DNA from: Marsupella aquatica
Lineage: Eukaryota; Marchantiophyta
Direction: 5' to 3'
Length of the DNA stretch: 64,000 nt
Assembly: GCA_973895155.1 (NCBI GenBank)
Contig: OZ316895.1
Span: 22,320,001-22,384,000, forward strand
Shown piece after piece: positions 10,791 to 23,741 of the stretch (position 1 is the stretch's first letter; every line of letters starts with the position of its first letter). The notes beneath the pieces are model-generated. The model saw nothing but the letters and a program-made list of their open reading frames with translations, was not told the DNA's origin and searched no databases. Position numbers and translations under genes: made by a program.

Positions 10791-13142
10791 AATAAAAGGA
10801 GTGGAGAATCTTACTAAAGAGTTTATCAGATCTTGGCTGGGGCATCTTGCTCCCAGAATGCCCTGAAAATTTTGAAGGGAAAAGCACAAAGGGCATTAAG
10901 TTGTTTTGGAAGACTCAAGGGCCTATATTCCTCTCTGGTTTCTTGTGGTGTTTCAGTTTCTTTCTCCTTTATAAGGTCTCTTGTCTTTGTGGTCCTGTAT
11001 CCCCTGGTTTAGCCCCTTTGTATCCTGGGTTTTGTTCTTTGGATGTGTGATAAAAACTCTTTAATAATGGTCCTCATGCATTGTGCTTTGGTTTTCCCTT
11101 GGAAAGTCACTCTGTTTTTACAAGTTTGAGGGCAAAAGACCTATTTTCAAGAAAGGAGCCAAACAAAGTACAATAGTTTGAGTAGTCTTAGTTTGTACTT
11201 CTTTGTGAAGTTAAGTATGTATCAAAGTGCCAAAGAACCAAAATGCTCAACTGGAGACACAATTTCAAAGGCAAGAGACCCACTAAAGTTACTTTTTCTT
11301 GCAAATTTGAGACAAAGGAACAATTTACAGAATCATGAGAGGTCAAATTTGAGGGCATAGGACCGATTTATAGAAAAGGGCCCAACAAAGTGGTAAGAGT
11401 AAGAGCGTTCCAGAGAGGACAAATTCAAAAGAGGCCGCCAACCCAACCCAGAATATAACACATGTAAGGTTTGCCTGCAAATAACTTGCATATTTATTTT
11501 CTTTTTTAACAAAAAGTTTATTCTAGAACACCGGCGAAGGTCACAGCAACAGCAGGACCCAAGTGGGCTCTTACATTACAAGTGTCTCATCATCGAATTA
11601 CTATTACTGGGGTTTGAGTTGCACATTTGAATTGCTAATAATTTGAATTTTAAACTTGGATGAAATTATCTTTTAAACTCCGGTTCAAGAAGTTCATGCT
11701 TGGAATAGAACGCTTCATTTGACCTAGAACTAGGATAGATCAACGATTCTTTGATGCCCACAAAGGTTTGATTCCAATTTCACACAATTTTGGGGACGAT
11801 GTAACGATTCTTTGATGCCCAAAAAGGTTTGATTCCAATTTCAAACAATTTTGAAGACGATGTGTGCAGGTTTTATATCTGAGCATCTTGACCAACATCA
11901 AGAATGGAAACTTCCAGATACAATCCAGAGCTTTAAAGGTAGCTAACGAAATATTGCTGCAATGTCCTTAGGCATATCTCCTTCTGCACAGCCCATCGTC
12001 AAGCACCTAATCCCCCATGCCAAATTTCACTCCCCAGGTTCAACGCCAGCACTTTACTCTGTTAGTGTCCCTGCCAACCTTTCTCAAAACAGTACCCTTC
12101 ATCACCTCGAAACTGTGTGCAACTCCTTTGGGTCGCATCTCCTACTAGGAGGCGCTCGGTTAGCCAAGTTGGTTTTTACAGGGCAATTTTCAACTAACAG
12201 AATTCATGCCGCAAGACTATATAATCTTGTCAAGGGCATCTGTTTTTGAGACGCTAGAAATAAATTTAATTTCACATAGAGGGTTGACCTTAGTGTTAAT
12301 TCGAGAATTACGGAAATTGTCGATGCTCGCAAATGAAACCACACAAACAGCCATAGCTTGATTTGCAGAAATACTACTGCCCTCCCTCTTTAGAAGTACT
12401 TCAGTAAGAAGACATGCGGAAATCCTAAGAAGACTGTCGGCAAAACTACTAAACATTGCGAGATTGTCATAGAAACACTAATTTGTGTCAGGAAGAGGAC
12501 ATATTGGACATGTATTGCAACCGTCTTTATAACTTAAGCGTAACACCCCAAGACGATGATCAGGTGAAGTCTGGATAAAGGACCAGCCCGCAAAAGCAGT
12601 TTCACAGCGGAACAAAGGTATAACCAGCAATACAGCGAAAATCGAAGATGTGGTCGAATGACAATCAGCGATCCATAACAGATGTTCCTTGGTCGAGGTA
12701 GGAATGGACCAGATCATGATAATCACCACAAAAATAACTGCGATTGAAACTTGATGACCAGGCCATAGACACTTTATTGATGACTATACAACAACCTCTC
12801 TACCTTCGAGCAGAACAGAGAGCCACAATTTTCGTAAGCCTCGTTACAGGGCTGTTCAATCGAGTAAGGCACAAAAGATAGATTGTGAGCTCCCAAACTG
12901 ATCCCAGTGTGAGTTACAGTCCACTGGCCCCATACAGAGTACACCACAGCTCCATGTTTCGCAGATTCACGTTCGATCATGTCAAGCCCCAGTGGCTCTC
13001 AATACGCCATATGGTACACACTAAGCGTTATCACCAGCCTCCATATTTACCTTTCATACTTCTAATACTTCCAATAGTTAACCACCTACCAAATCACAAC
13101 TCCATTTGAGTCCCTAATGCACCCTGACGTGGTCTATCAGTT
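10791..13142. other. Intergenic region, no supported gene
   Basis: Only small open frames (for example 10847-11050, 11962-12249, and 12217-12456 on the minus strand) without recognisable domains. A T-rich stretch at about 11495-11525 (tttattttcttttttaacaaaaagtttattc) looks like the tail of a reverse-oriented retroelement. The 61-bp duplication at 11742 is listed separately. The 3' UTR of CLPR1 probably occupies the last few hundred bases. Confidence 0.45.
11742..11863. repeat. 61-bp direct tandem duplication
   Basis: AACGATTCTTTGATGCCCA begins at 11742 and recurs at 11803. The two units differ at only a few positions, which implies a recent event. Confidence 0.9.
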
Positions 13143-15937
13143 CTACCGTGGGCCGGCAGGAGCTGCTTGAGGTCCTGGCCTTGCATATTGCGCCCTTTGA
13201 GCTCTCGATTGTGCTAGCATCTCATCATAGTTCTGCCAAACAAGCAAAGATCAGAGGTAAGAGCAAAGCGACATGCAGTCATTATGTAAAAGGTTTTCTG
13301 CTCAACTCAACCTCCAGTTCGAACACAAAATGATTCTTGATGATCTAGCAGTCAACATAGGAGTATCCCATTCAAACCTGCTGAGCACGAAGAAGAGCAA
13401 TACAGAACAGAAATTTCCACATAAAAGAAGAAACCCTTGCATAGATATGCCAGTTCAGTGTAAGCATACCCTTCTCTCCATTGCAACTCCCCTGCTTTCG
13501 ATGACCTTGTCAGCAAGACCATACTCTATAGCTTCTTGAGCCCTGAAGTATTTGGGCCTCTTAACGTCTTGCGCAATTTCATCGTAGCTCTTGCCAGTAC
13601 CCTTTGATAGCAAGTCCACATAGTAGTCTGTGTTTGCATCTAGTTCCTTTGCCTGCAGCAAAACCAGTAACAAAACTCTGTCTCAAAATAGAAACCAAAA
13701 ACAAACTTCCAATGTACTCTTCAAATAAGAGCCATCAGGGGGTCAGCATTCACCATCTAGCAAAATGACTGCAAGCCACCTTTATGAAGAGCTGCGCACT
13801 ATCTGCCATGAGCAAGGAACAACCAATCAGACATGACAAACTTGCAAACATGGAACTCGCAGGCTCCTCACACACCTTGATCCACATGTCAATAGCTGGA
13901 CCTTGAGACGAATTCACCTTCGGAGAATAAATCTTAGCTGCATGCCGAATACGTTTTGTGTAAGTCATTCACACGTACATGTGGTAACAAGGAACGGAGA
14001 ACTTCATGAAAATTCCAGATTTCAACACTAGCATTTCACCAATATATCCTGGTGTACTTACTAACGGAATTGGGTTGGACTGCACGGTAACCCTTCGTGC
14101 CAATGGAAAGCAACATCGCTGCTTGCCCAAAGGCTTGTCCACAATTGACTGTGTATACATCAGCTTTTACATACTGCGACAAAAGAAACACATGACCGGT
14201 ATCAAACCTCCGACAAAAGCCATATCAGTAGGCCACCATTCCGGTTACGGCCAGGACTTGGCCAAACATCTGTCATAACTGTGACTTGTGGGCAACAAAC
14301 ACTACAATTAGTCCTACAACAGCAACGATCGACGTGGAAAAAGGGAGTTCATCCAAATGATGAGTTAAATTTAACAAAAAAGACCCTTGTGGAGTGAACA
14401 TTGTCACGAATGAATCCATTTACTCATTCCCCGGGCCTCGTAGGTAAATGATTAAAAGCCATAAACAGACCACAGAGCAGCCCGAATTTGACATCTCAAA
14501 GATATATCGTACCTTGATTGTGTCAGCAATACAGTAAGCTTCGGTTTCGAATCCAATACTCTCACGTTTATCGTTCTGCACCACGAATCCAACGGGGATT
14601 AAGTAAGGTTATGGCGAATAGGACCTGGCAGCACGATACTCCGTGCGCTTTCTTCAGAGCATGGAAGATTATCTTTTAGGCTGAGGTGAATACCTGTGTT
14701 CCAGAGGAGTTGATGTAAAAATAGATGGGCTTGCCAGGGTTGTCATAGTCCAGCCACAATAGCTCTGCAACAATCAATTCTGTAACAGCAGGGACAATCT
14801 GCACGCGCAAGAAGATCACGAGATCTGGGTTATACGGACTTCGACGGACAGTTGCATAAAGCCTGGGAATCGACGCTATCCTCATTAACATAGTTGGATT
14901 TTTGGATTTCACAAAGCTGTATTGCGCTAAAATTATCGCCTCGTTCTGCTCACACAAACACCAGCAACAAATTCGAAACTGAACCTATCTAAGCACCTAC
15001 AAAACTCTCAAGGTAGCACTACGGAAGGGGAAGGTAAGCTCAATTACCGGCATGCCAAGGTAGCAAATCCTTGAATCTAAGAGCAGTGACGGCAGATCAG
15101 GTGGTGCAGTTTTAGGCCTTCCATAACCACCCCCACCACGGTACATACTAACACTCATGCTCAATCGAGAGGGTGCATCGTCTAGATCAGACATATTCCA
15201 CATGCCGGTGCCTTGCTTGTAATGCCTCGCCGAGGCAATTGTTTCCTGAATTTAACGCCATGCAAGTTAGCACCGAGAAAGAAATTCTCTTTAGGAGCAA
15301 GTCTCCCATGCAGCTCATCGAGCACAGGACAAGTAAAGCAAAAAGCTTCAACCAAAGATAAGCGGAGACGAAAACTACTCACCGCTGTGACCGAATCAGA
15401 TTGCCTCTTCATAGGACTGTCTTCAGTCATGAACATATCGATCTGTGTAGGATTAAGCCCATACATATTCTTTGGGAAAGTCGAAAAATTCTGCTTCACT
15501 GTCAGAAGAAATCAAAGACACAATTCAATTCAATTCAATTCAATTCAATTCAACACATTTCAACAGGAATAGTGGAACCGACGTGGCACAGAATTGATGT
15601 CAACGAAGCTAAAGACGAACAAAAGGGATGACATAGCGAGCAAAACGAGTGACATACGTCCTTCCTTGAGATGCTCTTCCCGAAACTGCTTGGGAATCCG
15701 GTCCAGAGAAGCCCTAACTTGGACGGATTTCCGTCCATCAGCACCATTCCGAACAGAAGCGCCACTGCAGACCAGAGAAATCCGCTTCTCTCCACAAATC
15801 GAGCCCCCTGTAAACCCTAGAACGCGGCTCTCGCCGGTACCAAACGAGCTCTTCAAGCTCTGCTTCTGAGCGCTTTTCCCTGCGATGTCCAACCCTCCAC
15901 CTGCCACTATTCCCCGCACTCCCACCGCTGCCGCCAT
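13143..15937 (-). CDS. CLPR1: ClpR1, non-catalytic subunit of the plastid Clp protease core
   Basis: Nine exons, read on the minus strand: 15658-15937, 15383-15498, 15048-15215, 14694-14798, 14513-14575, 14062-14173, 13876-13937, 13470-13652, 13143-13232. All introns are GT..AG and phases close to give 392 aa; Arabidopsis ClpR1 is of similar length. Residues 1-75 are a Ser/Arg/Gly-rich plastid transit peptide. Then come the ClpR1 hallmarks IPKQFREEHLKEG, YGLNPTQIDMFMTEDSP and MYRGGGG, followed by the ClpP fold (APPDLPSLLLDSRICYLGMP, YINSSGTQ, DMWIKAKELDANTDYY) and a Pro/Ala-rich tail ending in APAGPR. At the catalytic-serine site the sequence reads CGQAFGQAAMLLS, so Gly replaces Ser, and the catalytic His is absent, as expected for an R subunit. 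It assembles into the stromal R-ring with ClpP1. The start context is gctATGG. The exon 3 acceptor has a weak polypyrimidine tract and is the least certain junction. Confidence 0.93.
15521..15550. repeat. (CAATT)6 microsatellite in CLPR1 intron 1
   Basis: Six perfect CAATT units lie close upstream of the exon 2 acceptor (read on the minus strand, AATTG units). Confidence 0.95.
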
Positions 15938-16245
15938 AGCTCCTCCTCTTCCTCAGGCTCGACTCCTTCCTGCGATCGCTTTCGTCTCCTTCGAGCTCTT
16001 TGTTACTACCAAATACGATATCCACGCGAGAATGGCGAGAGGCACGAACGTCGCTTGCGTGATGAATAGGTTGACAGATCAACAAGCAACGCAGATCTTT
16101 TCTCAAGAAGCGAAAGCTTGGTTACGAATCCCCCCTCTAAAATCCCTCGTAGATTTCTATTACTGTAGTAGGCTGACACATATCACCTTGCAAAGGAAGG
16201 AACAAACAAACTCCGCCAAAGCGAGAGACAGGATCCCTAAGGCAT

Positions 16246-16253
16246 TATTTATA
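16246..16253 (-). promoter_or_regulatory. Possible TATA box of CLPR1
   Basis: TATAAATA on the minus strand, about 310 bp before the CLPR1 start codon. It would give a leader of about 280 nt. Position and motif fit a plant core promoter, but no other support is visible. Confidence 0.35.
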
Positions 16254-16278
16254 GGGTAAAACAGGTCTGGGCGCAGGG

Positions 16279-16354
16279 TTACTAGGCTCTAACCTTGTGT
16301 CCGTGAATATGAAAATTTACTAGGCTGTAACCTTGCGTCCGCAAATATGAAAAG
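16279..16354. repeat. 38-bp tandem duplication
   Basis: TTACTAGGCT.TAACCTTG.GTCCG.AATATGAAAA occurs at 16279-16316 and 16317-16354. It lies beyond the probable CLPR1 TATA box. Confidence 0.85.
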
Positions 16355-18684
16355 AAGCTAACCGGCAGCAGCCAGAAAGCTGCTTGGAATACTCCGAGAA
16401 TAGGTTACAGTCTATAACCCCAGCCCTGCCCTGCATTAGCGTACGTAACTCTTGCCCGGAAAGAGGTTACCGGCTCAACTTTTCAGGATAGCAGATTATG
16501 ACTATAACAGGCCCCTGCAGAAATGGTTACACACCGGTAACCTCTTCTCCTGACAGGATTTACGGGTCTCAAATTACACTAGCTCTTTCCCCGGACTGAA
16601 ATGTTGTGGGCCCCATCCCGAGTCAAAAATCTGCGGAATGATCGGTGTATGGACAAAATTGATGTGCACTCACCCACCAAGTGCACTGGGCCTGAGTGCT
16701 TGCAAGTTAAATGTTACCCGCCACTAACTCAGTCAGTCAGTGCACCAGCCTTTCCACCCCAAATTGGTCTCCACAAATGTACTGGGTGATCTTCAAAGAA
16801 TTGTTGGCCCCCATTGAAAATATTGATGATGTTGAGTTGACTAGCGGGTGGGTGTGACCCATCTCAAACCAAAAATGCTCTAGGTTAAGTTTGCCTGAAT
16901 GTTGGGGTTTTGCTGGGGTCGCATAAGTTAATTTCCCAGAATGGCTGACCCAAAACAAAAGGCAAGAGCCTGTTTTAGATGCCCTAATAGAGAGGAAAAT
17001 ACAAGGGAAAAGGCTCAAGAAAACCAAAGAGCTAAAAAGCTAAAAAGCTAAAAAGCCAACAGCCCCAGAGTCCCTACAATTGTAAAAGAACTAAAAGCCC
17101 AACTGAGCAACAAACTGAAAAGTTTGGTAAAACTCAAGACTAAACCTCATAGGAGGGTCACAAAGAAGAAATGTGTAATGGCCTAGAGGTTATTGGCGTG
17201 CTGAGATTGCATGTAAGTTGTACCATTGTAGATTAATCTTCAGGACTCATTTTGGGGATTTGGAGGGAAGTGGAAACTTCTGGGATCGTGTGCAATTTCT
17301 TGTTGATTGGACCTAAATTCAAATTGCATATAGAACTGATCATGCCAACTTTTATTGGATTGCACAACAGGCAATCACTTGCTATACCTGTTCTTGATGG
17401 TTGTTGTCAGTTTGTGATGGTTGTCCTTGGTCTTCTAGATTTGCCAAAATGCTCCCATGGATTTTTGCAACTGGGATGGTCCACTTTTTACCCACAGTAT
17501 TATTGAAAATACCCCTAATCAGTCCATTCTGGTTGTGTGGTTGGTAACTCCAATCGGCTTTGGTATGCTGGGTTGTCCTGGTGGTGCTATGGTGATTGGC
17601 TGGGTTTCCTGGTGACCAGTCAATTTGTTTCCTTTGTTGGGTGTTGGTTTTTGCCACCCCTGCCTTTGCTTATAAACTCCATGAGAGCATCTTGTTCCTT
17701 TTCACTTGTTCGTAAAAACTACCAATTTGCCCAAGTTGTCAAAAATACCAAAGTACCCTTAAAGTTTACCTAATTGCAATAATACCCTTTCTTACCGTAA
17801 GGTGATCCATGTTCCTTTGTCACACTCCATGACAAGAAACTGAGAGGAAGGCAAGGTAGCTACCACAAAAACGCACCCAGCAGAAGGATTCATGCACAGA
17901 AGTACTCATATACGCTAAATTTTAATCTTTCCTAATTTGGGCAAAAGAGACTGACTGAATCCGACCTGTTTCGGGTCAGAAGAGACTAATCAAATCTGGC
18001 TTCAACGAATTCCTAAATCCAATTGAATTATGGAGAGGTATTTCTGTAAACTCTAAACATACCTGTGTAAGTTGGCAACTTGAAACTGAGGGTAAATTCA
18101 TAATTTCCGCTTAGCTTTTCCTCTTAGAAAGATGCTTGAAAACAATCAATTAATCAGAGGACAAGTCCTTAAAAGGCATAGGGAATGGGATGGCATAACA
18201 CAAGAACTTGTAAAACTTTCTTCGAGCTTATTACACTCGACACTTCCTAGTGATCAACATTGATTTGCAAATGGAGTGTTGAATATTAAGCCTACATCAA
18301 CAAGTTTTTGTCTAGTGGAAAGACCATGCAGATGACTCACCCACTTTTCTTGTGAGCGAAACTAACAGAGGATCTAAAAATACCAGACCTGACATAAATT
18401 TTTGTCTTCTAATAGCTACGAGGACACATTCGACCAGTGTTGTGATGAAGCATCATGATTTATAAGAAACCATGTGAAAGGTACTAACCCCATAAAAATT
18501 AGCTTCAGAAGAGTCTTGTTGGTCGATAAAAAACCGGATCAGCAATTTCATATGCTTGAACAATGGCTCAAGTTTTCATAATCTATGCTCAGTTTGCAAT
18601 GTTTTCACTAAGCTTTTGAAGCTCTGCTGCCCAAAAGCAGTTCCAACAACTGAAGAAGCGCCTAAATCAGATGTAAAAGGCTAT
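16355..18684. other. Intergenic region, no gene recognised
   Basis: Repetitive in style but with no protein similarity I can name. A small decamer array (aagctaaa x4) lies at about 17030-17055. Open frames of up to 96 codons (16737-17027 on the minus strand, 17382-17657 on the minus strand) have no recognisable domains. Confidence 0.4.
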
Positions 18685-19002
18685 GATTTGTTCAGAGTGA
18701 ATATCATAACAGAGGTTGTGACTTGGGGAACCCCCATGATTTGCAGAGTTGCAGAGGGCATTTTATTTCTTCAAGAACAAAAGAGGCATATAGCTGAGAG
18801 CATGAAGTTGGAGCACACCAAGGATGATGGGTCCTTTTGCTTTGATCTGTTCAAAGTGAATATCATAGCGGAGGTTGCAACTTGGGGAACCCCCATGATT
18901 TTCAGAGTTGCAGCAGACATTTTAATTCTTTAAGAACAAAAGAGGCAAATAGCTGAGAGCATGAAGTTGGAGCACACCAAGGATGATGGGTTCTTTTGCT
19001 AC
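18685..19002 (+). repeat. Tandem duplication, two 159-bp units, in frame
   Basis: GATTTGTTCAGAGTGAATATC at 18685 recurs at 18844, and the copies are about 90% alike. Because 159 is a multiple of three, the open frame 18556-18933 reads both units in the same frame (shared peptide VNII.EV.TWGTPMI.RVA). The frame stops in unit 2. I do not recognise the peptide. Confidence 0.85.
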
Positions 19003-19370
19003 CCTGCAGTGAGATGTATGTATTCACTATATTTAGCATAAACCATACCATTCAATCTTGAGTAGGAAAAAAAGTTTTGTCTGATTATGTGGGTAGCAAA
19101 AAGTACAAAAATCTGCTTAGTCCAGAGCTAGTGAAGGCTATAAAGTCTCTAACAATAGGTCCTTCCTTCTGTCCGCAGGGAAAGGTTGAGGGTCAAAAGG
19201 AAGCATGCATGCCATTTTGACCGCTCTCCATGGGGACTGAAGACGATCAGCAATGCAAAGGCCCCCATGATGTACTTCCCCACAGGCCCAAATTGTCCAC
19301 CCACCCATTGTGGACTCCACTTCTCATGCTCATGGACAGGAAGGGGAGTCTGGGTTTCATCCTAGGAGCT

Positions 19371-19440
19371 CACTAGCTCGAGGGGATCACTATATGAAGG
19401 GCCATACATTGCGTGCAACGTTTTAGGGTTTGATCCCCCT
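19371..19440 (+). mobile_element. Possible tRNA-derived SINE remnant
   Basis: An A-box-like tract (ctagctcgagggg, 19373-19385) is followed at 19426 by GGGTTTGATCCCC, which resembles the RNA polymerase III B box. The spacing of about 50 bp is somewhat long and the rest is degenerate, so the call is weak. Confidence 0.3.
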
Positions 19441-19574
19441 AACTTATAAGTGAAAACATATTTTTGCAAAACTCTTTCTTTAAATTTTTTCATTTTTATT
19501 AATTAGTTCGTGGACACCCTGGCTACATTTCTTTGGCCTTGTTTGAGTAAAAAGAACGTATGTAATATTAGCTT

Positions 19575-19860
19575 TAACTCAAGTTGAGAGAGGCTATTGT
19601 GGTCCAAAATGATATGGTATCACAGATTATTCTGATGAGATAGTTTTACAAATTTTAGTGAAAGTATAGGAGAAATTAATTACCTCATCCAAATGTGATT
19701 TTGCAATCTTCTTCATATTGAACAGGAAAATAAGGGCTTTTAGTTTGTATTTTGAGAGGCTAATGTGGTCCATAATGCTCTGTTAGCATACATTAAAATA
19801 TTTAAAATCTATGAGATATTTTCACTAATTTTAGAACATTAATTAATAAACCCAAGGCAC
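19575..19860 (+). repeat. Two weak copies of the GTTTTGAGGG dispersed family
   Basis: The phrases gagaggctattgtggtccaaaatg (19589) and gagaggctaatgtggtccataatgc (19755) both continue into similar A/T-rich tails containing gagatannttt.ac.aattttag. They resemble the copies at 10698 and 44815. Confidence 0.55.
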
Positions 19861-21195
19861 AATTTTTTCTGTTAGTCGATTTAGGCATTAAATGACACTA
19901 TATTTGACCATTGAAGTACCCTGGGCACTCAATTTAAGTTGAGAAGACTACTTTCTCAAGATCAATTGAGAAATTTGCTTTTCTCAACAAGGAACCCTGA
20001 GGTTTCTAATAGCTGAGTCCCTCGCTGAGTCCTCTTTAGAATATTTGTCCCCCGATTTGTCAATGTACTTTCAAATAATTGGAAATCTTGGAGATTTCAC
20101 TGAAGTCTGAATTTGGCAAGTTTTGAACTAGACTCTTGACCTTGACGCAACTATTCACCAAATGGAGAAGGGCAAAGCTTAAGCTTTCAGAAGATAGAAG
20201 TCGGGAGTGTGATAATCAGAAGCAGTTGTCAAAATCAGGCCTTTTTGCCTCATGCAACCAAATTCTCAACCTAAGAGAGTCAATAGTCAATTGGTGGCAA
20301 GTCCATTTGAAACCAAATCAAACTAGATCAATGTCTGATCAAATATATTGTATCAATTCATTGAATTCAAGTTCTGACCATAGCTGATAGTTTGCCTGAA
20401 TTGCAAAAGGCTGGAAATCTTAATCCATGTGCTAGTTACCCTGTAACAAGGAAGTTATCAAGTTAGTAAGTTAGTTATCAGTCATTGTTTATTATATGAA
20501 AAATATATACTTTTCAAAATTTTGAATTTAATTTTAAAAATTGGATACGTAACTAAAACGGTTACATAGTGACAGTTTTATCCGTCTTGCTCTTTGCATT
20601 TCTAAATTTTTACATTTCTTTTTACGGCATGGCGTCCCAAAATTTACACACAAATTGACGCAAACACGAATGAAAACTGTAAGTTTGATTAACAAAACTG
20701 ACCAGTCTTGTTTGTTGTAGTTGTTGTTGACGTGGCACGCTCTGGTGCTAGGAATTTTGGAAAGGACCTCTCATGGGGTCCGTAAAAAACCCCTAAAAAC
20801 TCTAAAGAAAATTAAATAGGTGTTCTTTAAAGCTGACCAGTCAATAAAAATATGCTCTACATGTTTTTCCAAAAACATTTGGCAGTCTTCTGCCACACAC
20901 ATTTAAATGGGCGTATACTTTGTCGCACGTGATGTGCCACTTTCGTGGAAGTGACCTCCCTGAGCTCACTAGAAGTTGGACATAGGGTGTCGTCAAGACT
21001 TCAATATGTCTCGTACTCACACCAAAAACAATATTTTGGGTTTATCTCATCAAATGTTAAAATGAAAACAAAGTGGTGGATATTACAATAGAATCACTTT
21101 TCCACCTAGTGGTTTTGCCAAACTAACTAACATAAAGTAATTATGTTATGGGTTCAACATGCAATGAATACAATTCACACTAGCCTTGACTACCC

Positions 21196-21197
<2 letters not shown>

Positions 21198-21242
<45 letters not shown>
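21198..21242. repeat. (AG)n microsatellite
   Basis: About 22 uninterrupted AG dinucleotides. Confidence 0.97.
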
Positions 21243-21243
<1 letters not shown>

Positions 21244-21430
21244 GCACTAGTAACAAGATTCCTGGCTCTTTTGGTTTCTTTCCTTGTGTGTTCCTGTCTG
21301 TTTCAGTTTCTTTCCCTTTTGGTTCATATTTCCCTTTGTGTTTTGTGAATTAGAATAGAGTCATGGTCTAGTAGAGGCTGCACTCTAGACCATAGACCTT
21401 AAAAGTAGCTTATGTTCATGAATTATTAGA

Positions 21431-22862
<1,432 letters not shown>

Positions 22863-22916
22863 ACTGATCGTTCCTATGATCTCAGTGGACAGGATGTATA
22901 TTGGAACACGCAGCTA

Positions 22917-23013
22917 GTGTGCTATCCACGCCCATGTCGTAACTATCATGCTGAAGTTGATTGTACTGGCGCGTCGTATCGAAGCGAGCTTAAGCTGATC
23001 GTTCTCATGGTAG
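22917..23013 (+). pseudogene. Decayed tandem copy of the H3 3' end
   Basis: GTGTGCTATCCACGCC at 22917 repeats the H3 coding sequence at 22791. Similarity continues through the H3 C-terminus (ggcgcgtcg.atc), past the stop and into the 3' UTR phrase ctgatcgttc. The copy is offset by about 126-131 bp and carries small indels and substitutions that destroy the frame. It lies within the probable H3 3' UTR. Confidence 0.85.
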
Positions 23014-23741
23014 TTGATATGTTGCATGTAGATCTAGATACCGAGTAGATCGACACAAGCTACTCTCATACTGTACTTTGTGCAGGCTTTTGTAAAATTT
23101 TGGTGTCGTACGTCTCGTTGACACCTTGATAATAAGAGGTATCTTGATCTTGTTCTACCCGCGGAACTATTCTGACCGTGCCTGCAATTTTATATTGAGG
23201 GGTTTGATCAAGCCACGAGCCAGAAGGTCTGGATTTATCAGTTGCTGTTACTTGCTAGTGAAGCAACACTTCGTACGATTTAGAGCTGGAACATTATCCT
23301 TTCGTTACTCACTTGGAACTCCGTGCGAACTTCGCTTCGTGTTCGTGTAATTGACAATTCGCTTCGTGGTCGTGTAATCTGTTGCCTATTTGCTGTAATC
23401 TGTTGCCTATTTGCTGTAATTTGAATTTGGGATTGATAGCTTCTTAGTTGATCCCTACAATTGTAGATCTTTGCAGTTGCAATATACTTTCGGTTAATTT
23501 AGTAAGAACAGCCAGTGCATCATAATGGCCATTCGAGAATAGTAGGCTGTGAAAGGGAAATTTATTGAATGAATTATCAGCCCTGAATTTCGTCCAATCC
23601 AGTTTCATTGGCCCATCAAATAATCAGCAATATAACTCAAATTGGACTAATCTACATGAATTAAATTGTAAAACACTGAATTATATGTTTCCAAGTTTGT
23701 CCGTAATCGGTCGATACAGTAACTCTGCCCCTGAATCCTCT
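23014..23741. other. H3 3' flank and convergent 3' end of the phosphatase gene
   Basis: Contains a small duplication (gtaatctgttgcctatttgct, twice, near 23365-23405). The right part is probably the 3' UTR of the minus-strand phosphatase gene. Confidence 0.5.

Larger units (their letters stand above)
19003..21430. other. AT-rich intergenic region
   Basis: No gene is recognised. It holds a possible SINE remnant (19371-19440), two weak copies of the GTTTTGAGGG family (about 19575 and 19750) and a GA microsatellite at 21198. The 83-codon frame at 20136-20387 has no visible domain. Confidence 0.4.

Noticed and set aside
15885-16259. 124-codon forward frame opposite CLPR1 exon 1
   Set aside because: It overlaps the CLPR1 transit peptide and promoter in antisense and matches nothing known.
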